Counted from the stretch's first letter, positions 33,996 through 44,863 are shown. The stretch is DNA of 64,000 nucleotides from Klebsiella indica (GCF_005860775.1 NZ_VCHQ01000012.1:52754-116753); one strand, 5' to 3'. A program made the numbers and translations. Notes: generated by a model from the sequence alone, not told the origin.

Positions 33996-34976
33996 CTACA
34001 AACGCCCCTCAGCCGTACGTTGCTGAAAGCTTTGTGTAAAGGTTTGCATGCCAGATTGTTGCCCGGTTTGCATCACGCCGGGCAGTTGATGCGTTTTTCC
34101 CTCACGGATTAAATTCGCTACCGCCGGGGTATTGACCAGCAGTTCGTACAGCGCAACCCTTTTGCCAGCGGTATCCGGAAGCAGTTTTTGCGCCAGCACC
34201 GCACACAGGCTCCCCGCCAGTTGGCTACGAACCTGCTCTTTCTCCTGAGCCGGGAAGACATCGACCAGCCGCTCGACCGCCTGTGCCGCACCGCGCGTAT
34301 GTAACGTCGCCATCACCAGATGGCCGGTCTCCGCCGCGGTTAATGCAAGACGGATCGTCTCTTTGTCGCGGAGCTCACCCAACAAAATAACGTCCGGATC
34401 CTGGCGTAACGCGACGCGCAAAGCGGCAGCAAAAGAGGAACAGTGACGGCCGATTTCCCGTTGCTGAATCAGGCAGCGCTCGCTACGATGAATAAATTCC
34501 ACCGGATCTTCCAGCGTTAAAATATGGCCATCAAGACGCTGATTAAGGCTACCCACCATCGCTGCCAGTGTGGTTGATTTACCGCTACCTGTGGCTCCGG
34601 TCACCAGAATAAGCCCACTCTCTTCGTTGAGCAGTTCTGTTAAGGCTACCGGAACGCCAAGCTCGTCCAGTAACGGACAGGTTTCCGCCAGCAGACGCAA
34701 CACCAGCGACAGGCCGCGGGTATGGGCAAATGCGCTGGCACGAAGACGCGGCCCGCCCGCCGGAGCCAGGGCGAAATCTACTTGCCCGCTGTTCTGCCAC
34801 TGAACCAGTTGATCATCGCTGAGCCAGTCATGAAGGATCTGGCCGATGTCCGGCGCAGCGAATGGCGCGGGCTCCAGCTTTCCCTGACGACGCCAGCGTG
34901 GTGCCGAAGCATTACACAGGTGTAGATCGGAGACATTATGCTTTACACTAAGGGCCACTATTTCTTCCAGTTCCAT
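33996..34976 (-). CDS. yggR: PilT-like ATPase YggR
   Basis: 326-aa member of the type II/IV secretion NTPase family. Walker A GATGSGKST is at 127-135, with an Asp box (LTLEDPVEFIH) and Walker B-like DPDVILLGELRD following. Resembles pilus-retraction ATPases; no pilus genes are adjacent and the role in enterics is unknown. Starts only 16 bp from the divergent yggS. Confidence 0.92.
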   Translation of the reverse strand: MELEEIVALSVKHNVSDLHLCNASAPRWRRQGKLEPAPFAAPDIGQILHDWLSDDQLVQWQNSGQVDFALAPAGGPRLRASAFAHTRGLSLVLRLLAETCPLLDELGVPVALTELLNEESGLILVTGATGSGKSTTLAAMVGSLNQRLDGHILTLEDPVEFIHRSERCLIQQREIGRHCSSFAAALRVALRQDPDVILLGELRDKETIRLALTAAETGHLVMATLHTRGAAQAVERLVDVFPAQEKEQVRSQLAGSLCAVLAQKLLPDTAGKRVALYELLVNTPAVANLIREGKTHQLPGVMQTGQQSGMQTFTQSFQQRTAEGRL

Positions 34977-34992
34977 AACTCATCCTCGGTAT

Positions 34993-35697
34993 ATGAACGA
35001 TATTGCGCATAACCTGGCACAGGTCCGGGACAAAATCTCCGCCGCCGCCGTACGCTGCGGTCGTGCTCCAGAAGAAGTTACGTTGCTTGCAGTGAGTAAA
35101 ACAAAACCGGCGAGCGCGATCGAAGAAGCGATAGCCGCAGGTCAGACTGCATTTGGCGAAAACTATGTTCAGGAAGGGGTGGAGAAAATCCGCCATTTTC
35201 AGGAAACTGGCGTAACCGGGTTACAGTGGCACTTTATTGGCCCGCTGCAGTCCAACAAAAGCCGTCTGGTGGCGGAGCACTTTGACTGGTGCCATACCGT
35301 CGATCGCCTCAAAATCGCCGTTCGCCTTAACGAGCAGCGTCCGTCGCATGCGCTGCCTCTCAATGTGCTGATTCAAATCAACATTAGCGATGAGCAGAGC
35401 AAGTCGGGCATTCCGCCTGAAGAACTGGACGCGCTGGCGGCGGAAATCGCTGAACTGCCGAATCTGCGGCTGCGCGGTTTAATGGCGATTCCGGCGCCAG
35501 AGTCAGAATATGTAAGGCAGTTTGCCGTCGCCCAACAAATGGCGGTAGCATTTGCCCGGCTAAAAGCGCACTACCCTACCGTCGATACCCTGTCTTTGGG
35601 GATGACGGATGATATGGAAGCCGCTATCGCGGCGGGAAGCACTATGGTGCGCATCGGAACCGCAATTTTCGGCGCACGCGACTACAGCAAAAAATAA
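34993..35697 (+). CDS. yggS: PLP homeostasis protein
   Basis: 234 aa (as E. coli YggS), a single-domain alanine-racemase-fold protein that binds pyridoxal 5'-phosphate and balances vitamin B6 and amino-acid pools. The PLP lysine is in TLLAVSKTKPAS (about 36). First gene of yggS-yggT-yggU-rdgB-hemW. Confidence 0.95.
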   Translation: MNDIAHNLAQVRDKISAAAVRCGRAPEEVTLLAVSKTKPASAIEEAIAAGQTAFGENYVQEGVEKIRHFQETGVTGLQWHFIGPLQSNKSRLVAEHFDWCHTVDRLKIAVRLNEQRPSHALPLNVLIQINISDEQSKSGIPPEELDALAAEIAELPNLRLRGLMAIPAPESEYVRQFAVAQQMAVAFARLKAHYPTVDTLSLGMTDDMEAAIAAGSTMVRIGTAIFGARDYSKK

Positions 35698-35714
35698 GGA
35701 ACCTGAGGAACGCC

Positions 35715-36281
35715 ATGAAGACGTTGACTTTCCTGCTTTCAACGGCCATTGAACTTTATACAATGGTCGTGTTGTTACGCGTCTGGATGCAGTGGGCGCG
35801 CTGCGATTTTTATAATCCGTTTTCGCAGTTCGTGGTCAAAGCGACGCAGCCTGTCGTTGGCCCCTTGCGCCGCATCATTCCGGCAATGGGGCCGCTCGAT
35901 AGCGCCTCCCTGCTGGTTGCATTTATTCTTTGCGTCGTGAAAGCCATCGTCCTGTTTATGGTCGTGACTTTCCAGCCCATTATCTGGATTTCTGCGCTGC
36001 TGATCCTCATTAAAACCGTGGGCTCGCTGATTTTCTGGGTGCTGTTGCTGATGGCCATTATGAGCTGGGTAAGCCAGGGCCGCAGCCCGGTGGAATATGT
36101 TCTTATGCAACTGGCTGACCCGCTGCTGCGCCCGATCCGCAGAATGCTGCCATCAATGGGTGGGATTGATTTCTCCCCGATGGTGCTGGTTCTGCTGCTG
36201 TACATTATCAATATGGGTATCGCCGAACTGTTGCAGGCTACCGGCAACATTCTGCTTCCGGGACTGTGGATGGCGCTATGA
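35715..36281 (+). CDS. yggT: YggT-family inner-membrane protein
   Basis: 188 aa with two repeated YGGT domains, each a pair of hydrophobic helices around an RxxxP-type segment ([15 protein letters not shown] and [15 protein letters not shown]). An osmotic-stress role has been proposed for E. coli YggT. The end overlaps yggU by 4 bp (ATGA). Confidence 0.93.
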   Translation: MKTLTFLLSTAIELYTMVVLLRVWMQWARCDFYNPFSQFVVKATQPVVGPLRRIIPAMGPLDSASLLVAFILCVVKAIVLFMVVTFQPIIWISALLILIKTVGSLIFWVLLLMAIMSWVSQGRSPVEYVLMQLADPLLRPIRRMLPSMGGIDFSPMVLVLLLYIINMGIAELLQATGNILLPGLWMAL

Positions 36282-36568
36282 GTGCCGTTGAAGTCCGCGC
36301 TGACGGGCTGGTTTTGCGGCTGTATATTCAGCCTAAAGCCAGCCGAGACAGCATCGTTGGTTTACATGGCGACGAGCTGAAAGTCGCCATTACCGCTCCC
36401 CCCGTTGACGGCCAGGCCAATGCCCATCTGGTTAAATTCCTCGCCAAACAGTTTCGCGTAGCGAAAAGCCAGATTGTTATTGAGAAGGGCGAACTGGGCC
36501 GTCACAAACAGATAAAAATCATTCATCCGCAGCAGATCCCGGCCGGGATCGCCGCGCTGACAGAATAA
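36278..36568 (+). CDS. yggU: UPF0235 protein YggU
   Basis: 96 aa from [20 protein letters not shown], equal to E. coli YggU; the start inside the yggT stop (ATGA) is preferred to one four codons earlier. Small DUF167 fold with [15 protein letters not shown] motif; function unknown. Confidence 0.93.
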   Translation: MSAVEVRADGLVLRLYIQPKASRDSIVGLHGDELKVAITAPPVDGQANAHLVKFLAKQFRVAKSQIVIEKGELGRHKQIKIIHPQQIPAGIAALTE

Positions 36569-36580
36569 ACAGGATTGATT

Positions 36581-37174
36581 ATGCAAAAAGTTGTTCTCGC
36601 CACCGGCAATCCCGGAAAAGTGCGTGAGCTGGCCTCGTTACTGGCAGATTTTGGCCTCGATATCGTCGCTCAGACCGATCTGGGCGTCGATTCCGCAGAG
36701 GAAACCGGTCTGACGTTTATTGAAAATGCCATTCTGAAAGCGCGCCATGCCTCGCAAGTTACCGGACTGCCGGCCATCGCCGATGACTCCGGGCTGGCCG
36801 TCGATGCGCTGGGCGGCGCGCCTGGCATCTATTCCGCGCGCTATGCCGGCGAAGATGCGACCGACCAACAGAACCTGGAAAAGTTACTCGCTGCGTTGAA
36901 GGACGTGCCGGACGATAAACGCCAGGCCAAATTCCACTGTGTGCTGGTTTATCTGCGCCACGCGGAAGATCCGACGCCGCTGGTCTGCCACGGCAGTTGG
37001 CCCGGCATCATCGCACGCGAAGCCGCAGGCAGCGGCGGCTTTGGCTACGACCCAATTTTCTTTGTTCCGACGGAAGGGAAAACCGCAGCTGAACTGACCC
37101 GCGAAGAGAAAAGCGCGATTTCCCACCGCGGGCGGGCGCTGAAACTGTTACTGGACGCCTTACGTAATGGCTAA
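36581..37174 (+). CDS. rdgB: dITP/XTP pyrophosphatase
   Basis: House-cleaning enzyme that hydrolyses deaminated purine nucleotides (XTP, dITP). 197 aa as in E. coli, from [19 protein letters not shown]. The Ham1-family signatures [23 protein letters not shown] and FGYDPIF are present. Overlaps hemW by 8 bp. Confidence 0.96.
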   Translation: MQKVVLATGNPGKVRELASLLADFGLDIVAQTDLGVDSAEETGLTFIENAILKARHASQVTGLPAIADDSGLAVDALGGAPGIYSARYAGEDATDQQNLEKLLAALKDVPDDKRQAKFHCVLVYLRHAEDPTPLVCHGSWPGIIAREAAGSGGFGYDPIFFVPTEGKTAAELTREEKSAISHRGRALKLLLDALRNG

Positions 37175-38303
37175 TTTGCCGCCTCTCAGCCTCTATATTC
37201 ACATCCCGTGGTGCGTGCAAAAATGCCCGTACTGCGATTTTAACTCGCACGCGCTGAAAGGCGACGTGCCGCACGACGATTACGTTCAGCATCTTTTGAA
37301 CGATCTGCGGGCTGACGCCCATTATGCGCAGGGGCGAGAAATTGGGACGATTTTTATCGGCGGCGGTACGCCGAGCCTGCTCTCCGGCCCGGCAATGCAA
37401 ACCCTGCTTGATGGCGTTCGCGAGTCTCTGCCGCTGGCGGCCGATGCGGAAATCACCATGGAAGCCAATCCTGGTACCGTGGAAGTGGATCGTTTCGTGG
37501 AGTATCAGCGCGCGGGCATCAACCGTATCTCTATCGGCGTCCAGAGCTTTAGCCAGCAGAAGCTCCAGCGTCTCGGGCGCATTCATGGCCCGCAGGAGGC
37601 GAAACGCGCGGCAAACCTGGCAAGCAGTCTGGGGCTGCGCAGTTTTAACCTTGATTTAATGCACGGCCTGCCCGATCAGTCGCTGGAGGAGGCGCTGGAC
37701 GACCTGCGCCAGGCCATTGAGCTCAGCCCACCGCATCTCTCCTGGTATCAGTTGACCATTGAGCCCAACACCCTGTTTGGCTCGCGTCCGCCGGTATTGC
37801 CGGATGACGATGCCCTGTGGGATATCTTCGAGCAGGGGCATCATCTGCTAAGCGCGGCGGGCTACCAGCAATATGAAACTTCCGCCTATGCTAAGCCGGG
37901 TTATCAGTGCCAGCATAACCTGAACTACTGGCGCTTTGGCGACTATCTGGGCATCGGCTGCGGCGCGCACGGGAAAGTGACCTTCCCGGACCGGCGGATT
38001 TTGCGGACGGCAAAAACCCGGCATCCGCGTGGCTATATGGCAGGTCGCTACCTTGAACGCCAGCATGATGTGGAAGCTGAAGATAAACCGTTCGAGTTTT
38101 TTATGAACCGTTTTCGCCTGCTGGAAGCGGCGCCGCGCGATCAATTCAGCCGCTACACCGGGCTTGATGAGCGCACCATCCGCCCACAGATTGATGCGGC
38201 GATTGCCCAGGGCTATCTGACGGAAGATAAGCGCTGCTGGCAGATTACCGGGCACGGTAAGCTGTTTTTAAATTCTCTCCTCGAATTATTCCTTCACGAA
38301 TAA
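37167..38303 (+). CDS. hemW: Radical SAM heme chaperone HemW
   Basis: 378 aa (E. coli 378). Radical-SAM cysteines C16, C20 and C23 are in [11 protein letters not shown]. Related to coproporphyrinogen dehydrogenase HemN but functions as a heme-binding chaperone. Last gene of the yggS operon; a stem-loop (38316-38345, atatcccgc / gcgggatat) follows. Confidence 0.95.
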   Translation: MANLPPLSLYIHIPWCVQKCPYCDFNSHALKGDVPHDDYVQHLLNDLRADAHYAQGREIGTIFIGGGTPSLLSGPAMQTLLDGVRESLPLAADAEITMEANPGTVEVDRFVEYQRAGINRISIGVQSFSQQKLQRLGRIHGPQEAKRAANLASSLGLRSFNLDLMHGLPDQSLEEALDDLRQAIELSPPHLSWYQLTIEPNTLFGSRPPVLPDDDALWDIFEQGHHLLSAAGYQQYETSAYAKPGYQCQHNLNYWRFGDYLGIGCGAHGKVTFPDRRILRTAKTRHPRGYMAGRYLERQHDVEAEDKPFEFFMNRFRLLEAAPRDQFSRYTGLDERTIRPQIDAAIAQGYLTEDKRCWQITGHGKLFLNSLLELFLHE

Positions 38304-38608
38304 TCCCTTTAATTTATATCCCGCGATAAAAATAGGGCGGGATATTTCATTGCTCGCTTTTTCCGATACGTCAATATTATTATTTTCGAATCATTCGTGC
38401 GAAATTTACAATAAAAAATGAAACAAACTTATTTACCCAATAATAAATATGAGATTAAGCACAAAACCATGCATTTCATTGCGTCACTGAAAAAATTTGT
38501 GAGTCAGATAGCTTAAAGATGTCAGACAGCCAGGATAACATGTCATACAGAAAGAAGGAAATATGCTCAAGATATTGACCAATTAACCTATGTGCATGGA
38601 GCCGATTC
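38304..38608 (+). promoter_or_regulatory. AT-rich control region of the TRAP operon
   Basis: 305 bp without a gene. After the hemW stem-loop it is AT-rich. Two direct repeats atgtcagaca (38519-38528) and atgtcataca (38540-38549) are 21 bp apart, two helical turns; a weaker gtcagata is at 38503. This is a plausible regulator binding region for dctP. The regulator is not encoded nearby. Confidence 0.5.
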
Positions 38609-39595
38609 ATGAAAAAATTCTCTTTCCCTTGTTCACTGGCGTGCGTATCTCTGCTTGCCCTACTCTCTTCAGGTGCCGGCGCGGCGGAGAAAATTACGTT
38701 AAAACTGGCGCATAACCTTGAGCGCAGCCACGTTGTTCATCAGGCTTTTGAAAAGATGTCCAAAGAGGTTAACCAACTTTCCGGCGGTAATATGAAGATA
38801 CGTATTTACCCCAGTAGCCAGATGGGTAGCGCGCGAGAAACCATGGAGCTATTACAAAATGGCGCCCTGGATATGACCAAAGGTTCTGCCAGCGATCTGG
38901 AGTCATTTGATAATATCTACGCGATTTATAACCTGCCGTTTCTGTTTAAAGACCAGATGCATTTTAATAAAGTTGTCTTCGGTGAAGTGGGCAAGGAAAT
39001 AATGGCGTCCACTAAAGACAAAGGGTTCTTTGCGCTTGCTGCTTATGTTGCCGGTACACGAAGTTTTTATGCCAAAAAGCCCATCACCAAACCGGAAGAT
39101 TTAAAAGGACTGAAGATCCGCGTCCAGGCCAGCCCGACAACGCTCAGGATGATTGAATTAATGGGAGGGTCGCCAACCCCCATCTCCTTTGGCGAAGTCT
39201 ATACCGCCATGCAGCAGGGCGTCGTGGATGGTGCGGAAAATAACGTTCCTTCCTGGGTTCAGACCCGCCATATCGAAATCGCTAACGTTTTCTCCGAAGA
39301 CGAACATGCCTCAATCCCGGATTTCCTCGTTATCTCCAGTCGCACCTGGGACAAGCTCACGCCAGAGCAGCAACAAATCCTGACCAAAGCGGCTAAATCC
39401 TCAGAAGTTTATCAACAACAGCTGTGGGAAAAGATCGATGCCGACACCCGCGCAGAGGCAAAAGCCATGGATGGCGAAATTGTTAAAGTCGATAAAGCGC
39501 CGTTCCGTGCGGCCGTACAGCCGCTGTTTGATGACTTCAAAAAAGACCCGAAACAGGCTGCTCTGCTGGCCAAATTTGAAGCTGCTGCCGAATAA
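38609..39595 (+). CDS. TRAP transporter solute-binding protein, DctP family
   Basis: Periplasmic substrate-capture protein of a tripartite ATP-independent transporter, 328 aa. Signal peptide to about residue 25 (LSSGAGA, then AEKITLK). The DctP-family carboxylate-binding arginine is in LKGLKIRVQASPT, and GEVYTAMQQGVVDGAENN is a family signature. Followed by its small and large membrane subunits. The ligand is likely an organic acid (C4-dicarboxylate, uronate or other sugar acid); sequence alone does not decide. The operon occupies the site where E. coli has yggM and ansB. Confidence 0.9.
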   Translation: MKKFSFPCSLACVSLLALLSSGAGAAEKITLKLAHNLERSHVVHQAFEKMSKEVNQLSGGNMKIRIYPSSQMGSARETMELLQNGALDMTKGSASDLESFDNIYAIYNLPFLFKDQMHFNKVVFGEVGKEIMASTKDKGFFALAAYVAGTRSFYAKKPITKPEDLKGLKIRVQASPTTLRMIELMGGSPTPISFGEVYTAMQQGVVDGAENNVPSWVQTRHIEIANVFSEDEHASIPDFLVISSRTWDKLTPEQQQILTKAAKSSEVYQQQLWEKIDADTRAEAKAMDGEIVKVDKAPFRAAVQPLFDDFKKDPKQAALLAKFEAAAE

Positions 39596-39639
39596 AACTT
39601 TAATGGGCCGGCAACTGGCCCGTTTTCATCGGGGAATCA

Positions 39640-40146
39640 ATGATGATACTTAACCGCATAAAACTGGCGGTGGATCGCACGATCGCCGCATTCTCTGTCG
39701 CCGTCATGGTAGCGCTGGTTGTCTGCGTCGTCTGGCAGGTATTCAGTCGTTACGTATTAAACGCGCCAAGTACCCTGACCGATGAACTGGCCCGCTTTTT
39801 AATGATCTGGGTCGGCCTGCTGGGTGCAGCTTACACTGTTGGCGCTCAGCGTCATCTGGCTATCGATTTGCTTGCGATGACGCTGTCGCCCCGCAAACAG
39901 GCATTTCTCAGCGTAATCATTAATTTACTGATCTTTATTTTTGCCGGATCAGTGATCGTCACCGGCGGCCTGAAGCTGATTGAAAAAACACTGTCAACCG
40001 CCCAGGTCTCAGCGGCAATGCAGATTCCGATGGGTTATGTTTATCTGATCCTGCCGCTAACTGGCATCATCATGATGTTTTACGCGTTATGTTTTATTAG
40101 CAGCGGTCTGAAAAACATGAAGCACGCTGAAGCGGGAGCACACTAA
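39640..40146 (+). CDS. TRAP transporter small permease, DctQ family
   Basis: 168 aa with four hydrophobic helices. The family motif WQVFSRYVLNAPSTLTDELARFLMIW (about 28-53) is clear. DctQ bridges the binding protein and the large subunit. Overlaps the dctM start by one base. Confidence 0.92.
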   Translation: MMILNRIKLAVDRTIAAFSVAVMVALVVCVVWQVFSRYVLNAPSTLTDELARFLMIWVGLLGAAYTVGAQRHLAIDLLAMTLSPRKQAFLSVIINLLIFIFAGSVIVTGGLKLIEKTLSTAQVSAAMQIPMGYVYLILPLTGIIMMFYALCFISSGLKNMKHAEAGAH

Positions 40147-41447
40147 TGGATAGCTATATTGCACTGACGCTGTTCGGTTCTTTCTTTGTGCTGGTCTTTA
40201 TTGGCGTACCTATCTCCTTTTCTATTGGTATCGCCACCGTGGGCTCGATGCTAATGATGTTCCCCTGGGATATCGCGGCAATCACCGTTTCTCAGCGCCT
40301 GGCGAACGGACTGGATAACTTCGCCCTGCTGGCTATCCCGTTCTTTATCTTTGCCGGTACGCTAATGAACAGCGGTGGAATCGCTATACGCTTAATTAAT
40401 CTGGCGCAGGTGATGGTTGGGCGCGTCCCGGGCTCTCTGGGTCATGTCAACGTGCTGGCGAACATGATGTTCGGCTCCATTTCAGGTTCGGCTGTCGCCG
40501 CTGCCGCTGCGGTGGGTGGAACGCTGAATCCTATCCAGACGCAAAAAGGTTATGACCCGGCCTTCTCTACGGCGGTTAACGTCTCATCCTGCATCACGGG
40601 CCTGTTAATTCCACCATCAAACGTGCTGATCGTCTTTTCGCTGACGGCGGGCGGCGTCTCGGTCGCATCGCTATTTATGGCAGGTTATCTGCCCGGCATT
40701 CTGATGGGCCTGTCGATCATGACTGTCTGCGCCATCATTGCTAAGCGTCGCAACTACCCGGTCTCTGAACGCCCGACCTGCGCCCAGGCGGTAAAAGCGT
40801 TTTTCGACGCGTTGCCCAGCCTGCTGCTGGTTGTCATCGTAATGGGCGGGATCCTCGGCGGCATCTTCACGGCAACAGAAGCCTCCGCTATTGCCGTCGT
40901 GTATACCTTTATCCTGTCGGTCCTCATTTATCGGGAAGTGAAATGGCGGGATCTGCCAAAGCTGATTCTTGAATCCGTGGTGATGACCTCTATCGTGCTG
41001 CTGCTGATTGGTTTCTCGGTCGGCATGTCGTGGGCAATGACCAATGCCGATATTCCCTACATGATAAGCGACGCGCTGATGGGGGTTTCTGAAAACCCGG
41101 TGGTGATTCTGCTACTGATTAATATCGTGCTCTTAATCGTCGGGATCTTTATGGATATGACTCCGGCGGTGCTGATTTTCACGCCAATCTTCCTGCCAAT
41201 CGCCGAGGATTTAGGTATGGATCCGGTGCATTTCGGCATTATGATGGTCGCTAACCTGTGTATCGGTCTGCTGACGCCCCCAGTGGGGAGTGCGCTGTTT
41301 GTCGGCTGCTCGATTTCCGGCGTTAAAATTCAGCAATTGATCAAGCCGCTATTGCCGTTCTACGCGGCCCTGCTGATTGCCCTGATGATGATTGTCTATA
41401 TTCCGCAGATCTCGCTGTTTATTCCGCAGATACTGGGGCTGATGTAA
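40146..41447 (+). CDS. TRAP transporter large permease, DctM family
   Basis: 433 aa, about 11-12 transmembrane segments; the sodium-driven channel subunit of the DctPQM system. Conserved segments include IPFFIFAGTLMNSGGIA, MFGSISGSAVAAAAAVG, LLIPPSNVLIVF and DMTPAVLIFTPIFLPIA. Last gene of the operon; a palindromic stem-loop follows between it and the convergent yggN. Confidence 0.93.
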   Translation: MDSYIALTLFGSFFVLVFIGVPISFSIGIATVGSMLMMFPWDIAAITVSQRLANGLDNFALLAIPFFIFAGTLMNSGGIAIRLINLAQVMVGRVPGSLGHVNVLANMMFGSISGSAVAAAAAVGGTLNPIQTQKGYDPAFSTAVNVSSCITGLLIPPSNVLIVFSLTAGGVSVASLFMAGYLPGILMGLSIMTVCAIIAKRRNYPVSERPTCAQAVKAFFDALPSLLLVVIVMGGILGGIFTATEASAIAVVYTFILSVLIYREVKWRDLPKLILESVVMTSIVLLLIGFSVGMSWAMTNADIPYMISDALMGVSENPVVILLLINIVLLIVGIFMDMTPAVLIFTPIFLPIAEDLGMDPVHFGIMMVANLCIGLLTPPVGSALFVGCSISGVKIQQLIKPLLPFYAALLIALMMIVYIPQISLFIPQILGLM

Positions 41448-41520
41448 CCTGTTTCTATGACTCAGGATGCTTTATCAGCAGCCGACAACAACGGAAAGGA
41501 TAAACACAGAACCTGATTTT

Positions 41521-41542
41521 GCTACCTGCAGGCGCAGGTAGC
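41521..41542. terminator. Stem-loop between dctM and yggN
   Basis: gctacctgc / gcaggtagc, 9-bp perfect stem with a 4-base loop, between convergent genes; no U-run on either side. Confidence 0.55.
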
Positions 41543-41552
41543 GGAATAAAGA

Positions 41553-42272
41553 TTATTTTAGCGACCCCACCAGCGCTTTGCGGCTCTCCTCCAGGGAAAC
41601 CACGCGATTACAGACATCCTTACCAAACTGCTGGAAATCTGCCTCCTGGTTTTTCCACTCTTCCTGAATCGCCGTTTGCAGGCCGCCCAGGCTGCCGAGG
41701 ATCCCCTGCAGCGGGTTACCGCCGCCTTTTAGGACCGCTTTCGCCCCCATCTCGTTGATGCTGTCCTGCAGGATGCCGCCCATGGTCTGGTTCACCAGTT
41801 GCTGGCCGTCGGCGCGCACCTGATCGATGGCTTTATAATGAAAAGTCAGCCCGTCGCTGCGATGTTCAATAATACGCCCCATCTGCGCTTTCAGTTGCGC
41901 ATCCAGCTTCGTCAGGCGGCTATGCATGCTACTGCTGGCGCCCACCTGTTCAGTAATAATTTTATCCAGCGCGGCGCGGCTTTTTTCAACCCGCGAACGT
42001 GCGCCTTCATCAATCCACGGCAGACTGCTGCGCAGGCTGGCCTGATAGTCCTGAGCCTGCTCGCGCTGAGCGGCATTCAGGGAATACGCTTTTCCGTTAA
42101 AGCTCAAGTTGCCGTCCGGTTTAATCACCAGATCGCCGTGTTCGCCTTTCACCTGCACCTGCTGCGGGCTAAGGATGACATCGTCACGCGGCGTGACGCT
42201 ACACTGGTAGTCCGCATGCGCGGACAAAGCGGTGACGGAAAGCGCCACGGCCAACAGCGTTTTGCGCATCAT
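41553..42272 (-). CDS. yggN: Periplasmic DUF2884 protein YggN
   Basis: 239 aa, the E. coli YggN length. Signal peptide MMRKTLLAVALSVTALSAHA then DYQCSVTPRDDVIL. Middle part is helical and charged; function unknown. Alone on its transcript between the TRAP operon and yggL. Confidence 0.92.
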   Translation of the reverse strand: MMRKTLLAVALSVTALSAHADYQCSVTPRDDVILSPQQVQVKGEHGDLVIKPDGNLSFNGKAYSLNAAQREQAQDYQASLRSSLPWIDEGARSRVEKSRAALDKIITEQVGASSSMHSRLTKLDAQLKAQMGRIIEHRSDGLTFHYKAIDQVRADGQQLVNQTMGGILQDSINEMGAKAVLKGGGNPLQGILGSLGGLQTAIQEEWKNQEADFQQFGKDVCNRVVSLEESRKALVGSLK

Positions 42273-42322
42273 TTTACTCCCTTAAGACAAAACGGGCCGG
42301 CAGTTGCCGACCCTTGTCAAAC

Positions 42323-42649
42323 TTAGTCCCACCAGATATCAAAAAGTTCGCTGGTGCGAACATCGGCAAGGCCGCGCGCCTCCAGCCACTGACGTACAAG
42401 GGTCTGATGCTCCTCGGTACATTTGCCGATTTCCTGCATGCAGATTAAACCTTCCCAGGAGAGATAGCCGCTGCCGTCAAAAGCCAGCTTATTGGGCTCA
42501 ATCACTTGATCAATCAGATCGTTAACGGTCTGGTCGATCTGCTCTTCGCTTGTCCCTTCCGCAAAGCGCCACGCCACGGAAAAACCCACTTCCTGAAACT
42601 CGTCGATATGCATTTTTTTACGCAGACGACGGCTACGATTCGTTGCCAT
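42323..42649 (-). CDS. yggL: YggL family protein (DUF469)
   Basis: 108 aa from [20 protein letters not shown], as E. coli YggL, which is linked to 50S ribosome assembly. Its ATG overlaps the trmB stop by one base (TAATG). The basic N-terminus suits RNA contact. Confidence 0.94.
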   Translation of the reverse strand: MATNRSRRLRKKMHIDEFQEVGFSVAWRFAEGTSEEQIDQTVNDLIDQVIEPNKLAFDGSGYLSWEGLICMQEIGKCTEEHQTLVRQWLEARGLADVRTSELFDIWWD

Positions 42650-43368
42650 TATTTCACCCTCTCGAACATTAAGTCCCATACGCCGTGGCCAAGACGATGA
42701 CCACGCTGTTCAAATTTGGTTACCGGACGTGATGCCGGGCGCGGTACATAGTCGTTGTTCTCAGACAGATTACGGTATCCCTCAAGTGAAGACATCACTG
42801 CCAGCATATGTTCGGCATATTGCGCCCAGTCGGTCGCCATGTGGAAAACACCGCCCAGTTTCAGCTTACTTTTTACCAGTTCGGCAAAAGGCGGCTGAAC
42901 GATACGCCGCTTATTATGCCGCGCTTTGTGCCATGGATCGGGAAAAAACAGCTGCACCATATTCAGGGCGTTATCCGGGATCATCGTATGCAGGACTTCA
43001 ACCGCATCGTGACACATGACGCGCAGGTTTTGCACACCCTCTTCTTCGGCGGAAGCCAGGCAGGCGCCAACGCCCGGTGAATGCACTTCTATGCCGAGAA
43101 AATTCTGTTCCGGTTTCGCCTTCGCCATGGCCACCAGCGAAGCGCCCATACCGAAACCGATCTCCAGGGTGACCGGCGCTTCACGGCCAAACAGGGCGGC
43201 GAAATCGAGCGGCGCATCGTTGAATTCAACGCCCATCACCGGCCAAATGTTATCCAGCGCATGCTGCTGACCCTTCGTCAGGCGCCCCTGACGACGGACG
43301 AAGCTGCGAATACGGCGCAGCGGGCGACCGTTTTCATCGAATTCCGGGGATATGACGTCGTTTTTCAT
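42649..43368 (-). CDS. trmB: tRNA (guanine-N7)-methyltransferase
   Basis: Methylates G46 of tRNAs. 239 aa from [20 protein letters not shown], as in E. coli. SAM-binding [10 protein letters not shown] and the catalytic [15 protein letters not shown] segment are intact. Coupled to yggL; divergent from mutY. Confidence 0.96.
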   Translation of the reverse strand: MKNDVISPEFDENGRPLRRIRSFVRRQGRLTKGQQHALDNIWPVMGVEFNDAPLDFAALFGREAPVTLEIGFGMGASLVAMAKAKPEQNFLGIEVHSPGVGACLASAEEEGVQNLRVMCHDAVEVLHTMIPDNALNMVQLFFPDPWHKARHNKRRIVQPPFAELVKSKLKLGGVFHMATDWAQYAEHMLAVMSSLEGYRNLSENNDYVPRPASRPVTKFEQRGHRLGHGVWDLMFERVK

Positions 43369-43504
43369 AAAAGTTAAGTCTGCTTGTGAGAGTGTTCGGA
43401 AAACGGGCATTATCCAAAGTTACCCGGCGGATGCAAGGGTTTACAGTCTCTCGCCCTTGTGCTGCAATCTGCCACCTTATAATCGCAATCCCGGAGCTGT
43501 AGCT

Positions 43505-44563
43505 TTGACTTTTCTCGCCGCGCAATTTTCAGCCCAGGTACTGGACTGGTACGACAAATACGGGCGTAAAACCCTGCCCTGGCAAATCGGCAAGACGCCT
43601 TACAAAGTATGGCTCTCCGAGGTGATGTTGCAACAAACGCAAGTGGCGACGGTCATCCCCTATTTCGACCGCTTTATGGCACGTTTTCCAACGGTTAACG
43701 ACCTGGCTAACGCGCCTCTTGATGAGGTCCTGCATCTGTGGACCGGGCTGGGCTATTACGCCCGCGCGCGCAATTTGCATAAAGCGGCGCAGCAGGTCGC
43801 AACGCTGCATGGCGGCGAATTCCCGCAAACTTTTGATGAGGTCTCCGCATTGCCCGGCGTTGGACGCTCCACCGCAGGGGCGATTTTGTCCCTTTCCCTC
43901 GGTCAGCATTATCCGATTCTTGATGGTAATGTGAAACGCGTGCTCGCACGCTGCTATGCTGTCAGCGGCTGGCCGGGGAAAAAAGAGGTTGAGAAGCGGC
44001 TGTGGGATATCAGTAATGAAGTCACGCCAGCCAAAGGTGTGGAACGTTTTAACCAGGCGATGATGGATCTCGGCGCGATGGTATGTACCCGCTCAAAGCC
44101 AAAATGCGAGCTTTGTCCATTGAATAACGGCTGCCTGGCCTACGCAAATCATTCATGGACTCAATATCCTGGGAAAAAACCGAAACAGACGCTTCCGGAA
44201 CGTACCGGTTATTTTCTGCTAATGCAGCACGGCGATGAGGTATATCTCTCTCAGCGTCCACCGGTGGGTCTGTGGGGAGGATTGTTCTGCTTCCCGCAGT
44301 TTGAGGATGAAGATGCACTGCGTGAGTGGCTGGCGCAACGTCAGATTAAGGCAGATAATCTGACGCAATTAACCGCGTTCCGCCACACTTTCAGCCATTT
44401 CCATCTGGATATTGTGCCGATGTGGCTTACAGTACATTCATCCAGCACATGCATGGATGAAGGGAACGCACTCTGGTATAACTTAGCGCAGCCGCCATCC
44501 GTCGGCCTGGCGGCCCCCGTGGAGCGCCTGTTGCAACAGTTGAAGGCCGGGGCACCGGTTTAG
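43505..44563 (+). CDS. mutY: Adenine DNA glycosylase
   Basis: Removes adenine mispaired with 8-oxoG. 352 aa with the TTG at 43505 (GGAG about 10 bases upstream); E. coli MutY is 350 aa and starts close to this point. The frame runs open to 43352, but that stretch overlaps trmB and is not MutY-like. Helix-hairpin-helix [13 protein letters not shown], catalytic LDGNVKRV, and the iron-sulfur loop [17 protein letters not shown] are complete; a NUDIX-like C-terminal domain follows. The non-ATG start is inference. Confidence 0.93.
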   Translation: MTFLAAQFSAQVLDWYDKYGRKTLPWQIGKTPYKVWLSEVMLQQTQVATVIPYFDRFMARFPTVNDLANAPLDEVLHLWTGLGYYARARNLHKAAQQVATLHGGEFPQTFDEVSALPGVGRSTAGAILSLSLGQHYPILDGNVKRVLARCYAVSGWPGKKEVEKRLWDISNEVTPAKGVERFNQAMMDLGAMVCTRSKPKCELCPLNNGCLAYANHSWTQYPGKKPKQTLPERTGYFLLMQHGDEVYLSQRPPVGLWGGLFCFPQFEDEDALREWLAQRQIKADNLTQLTAFRHTFSHFHLDIVPMWLTVHSSSTCMDEGNALWYNLAQPPSVGLAAPVERLLQQLKAGAPV

Positions 44564-44578
44564 CTCTCTGGCGATTAA

Positions 44579-44863
<285 letters not shown>

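Noticed and set aside
43352..43504. 51-codon N-terminal extension of mutY
   Set aside because: Overlaps the start of divergent trmB and lacks MutY similarity; the TTG at 43505 fits the family length.
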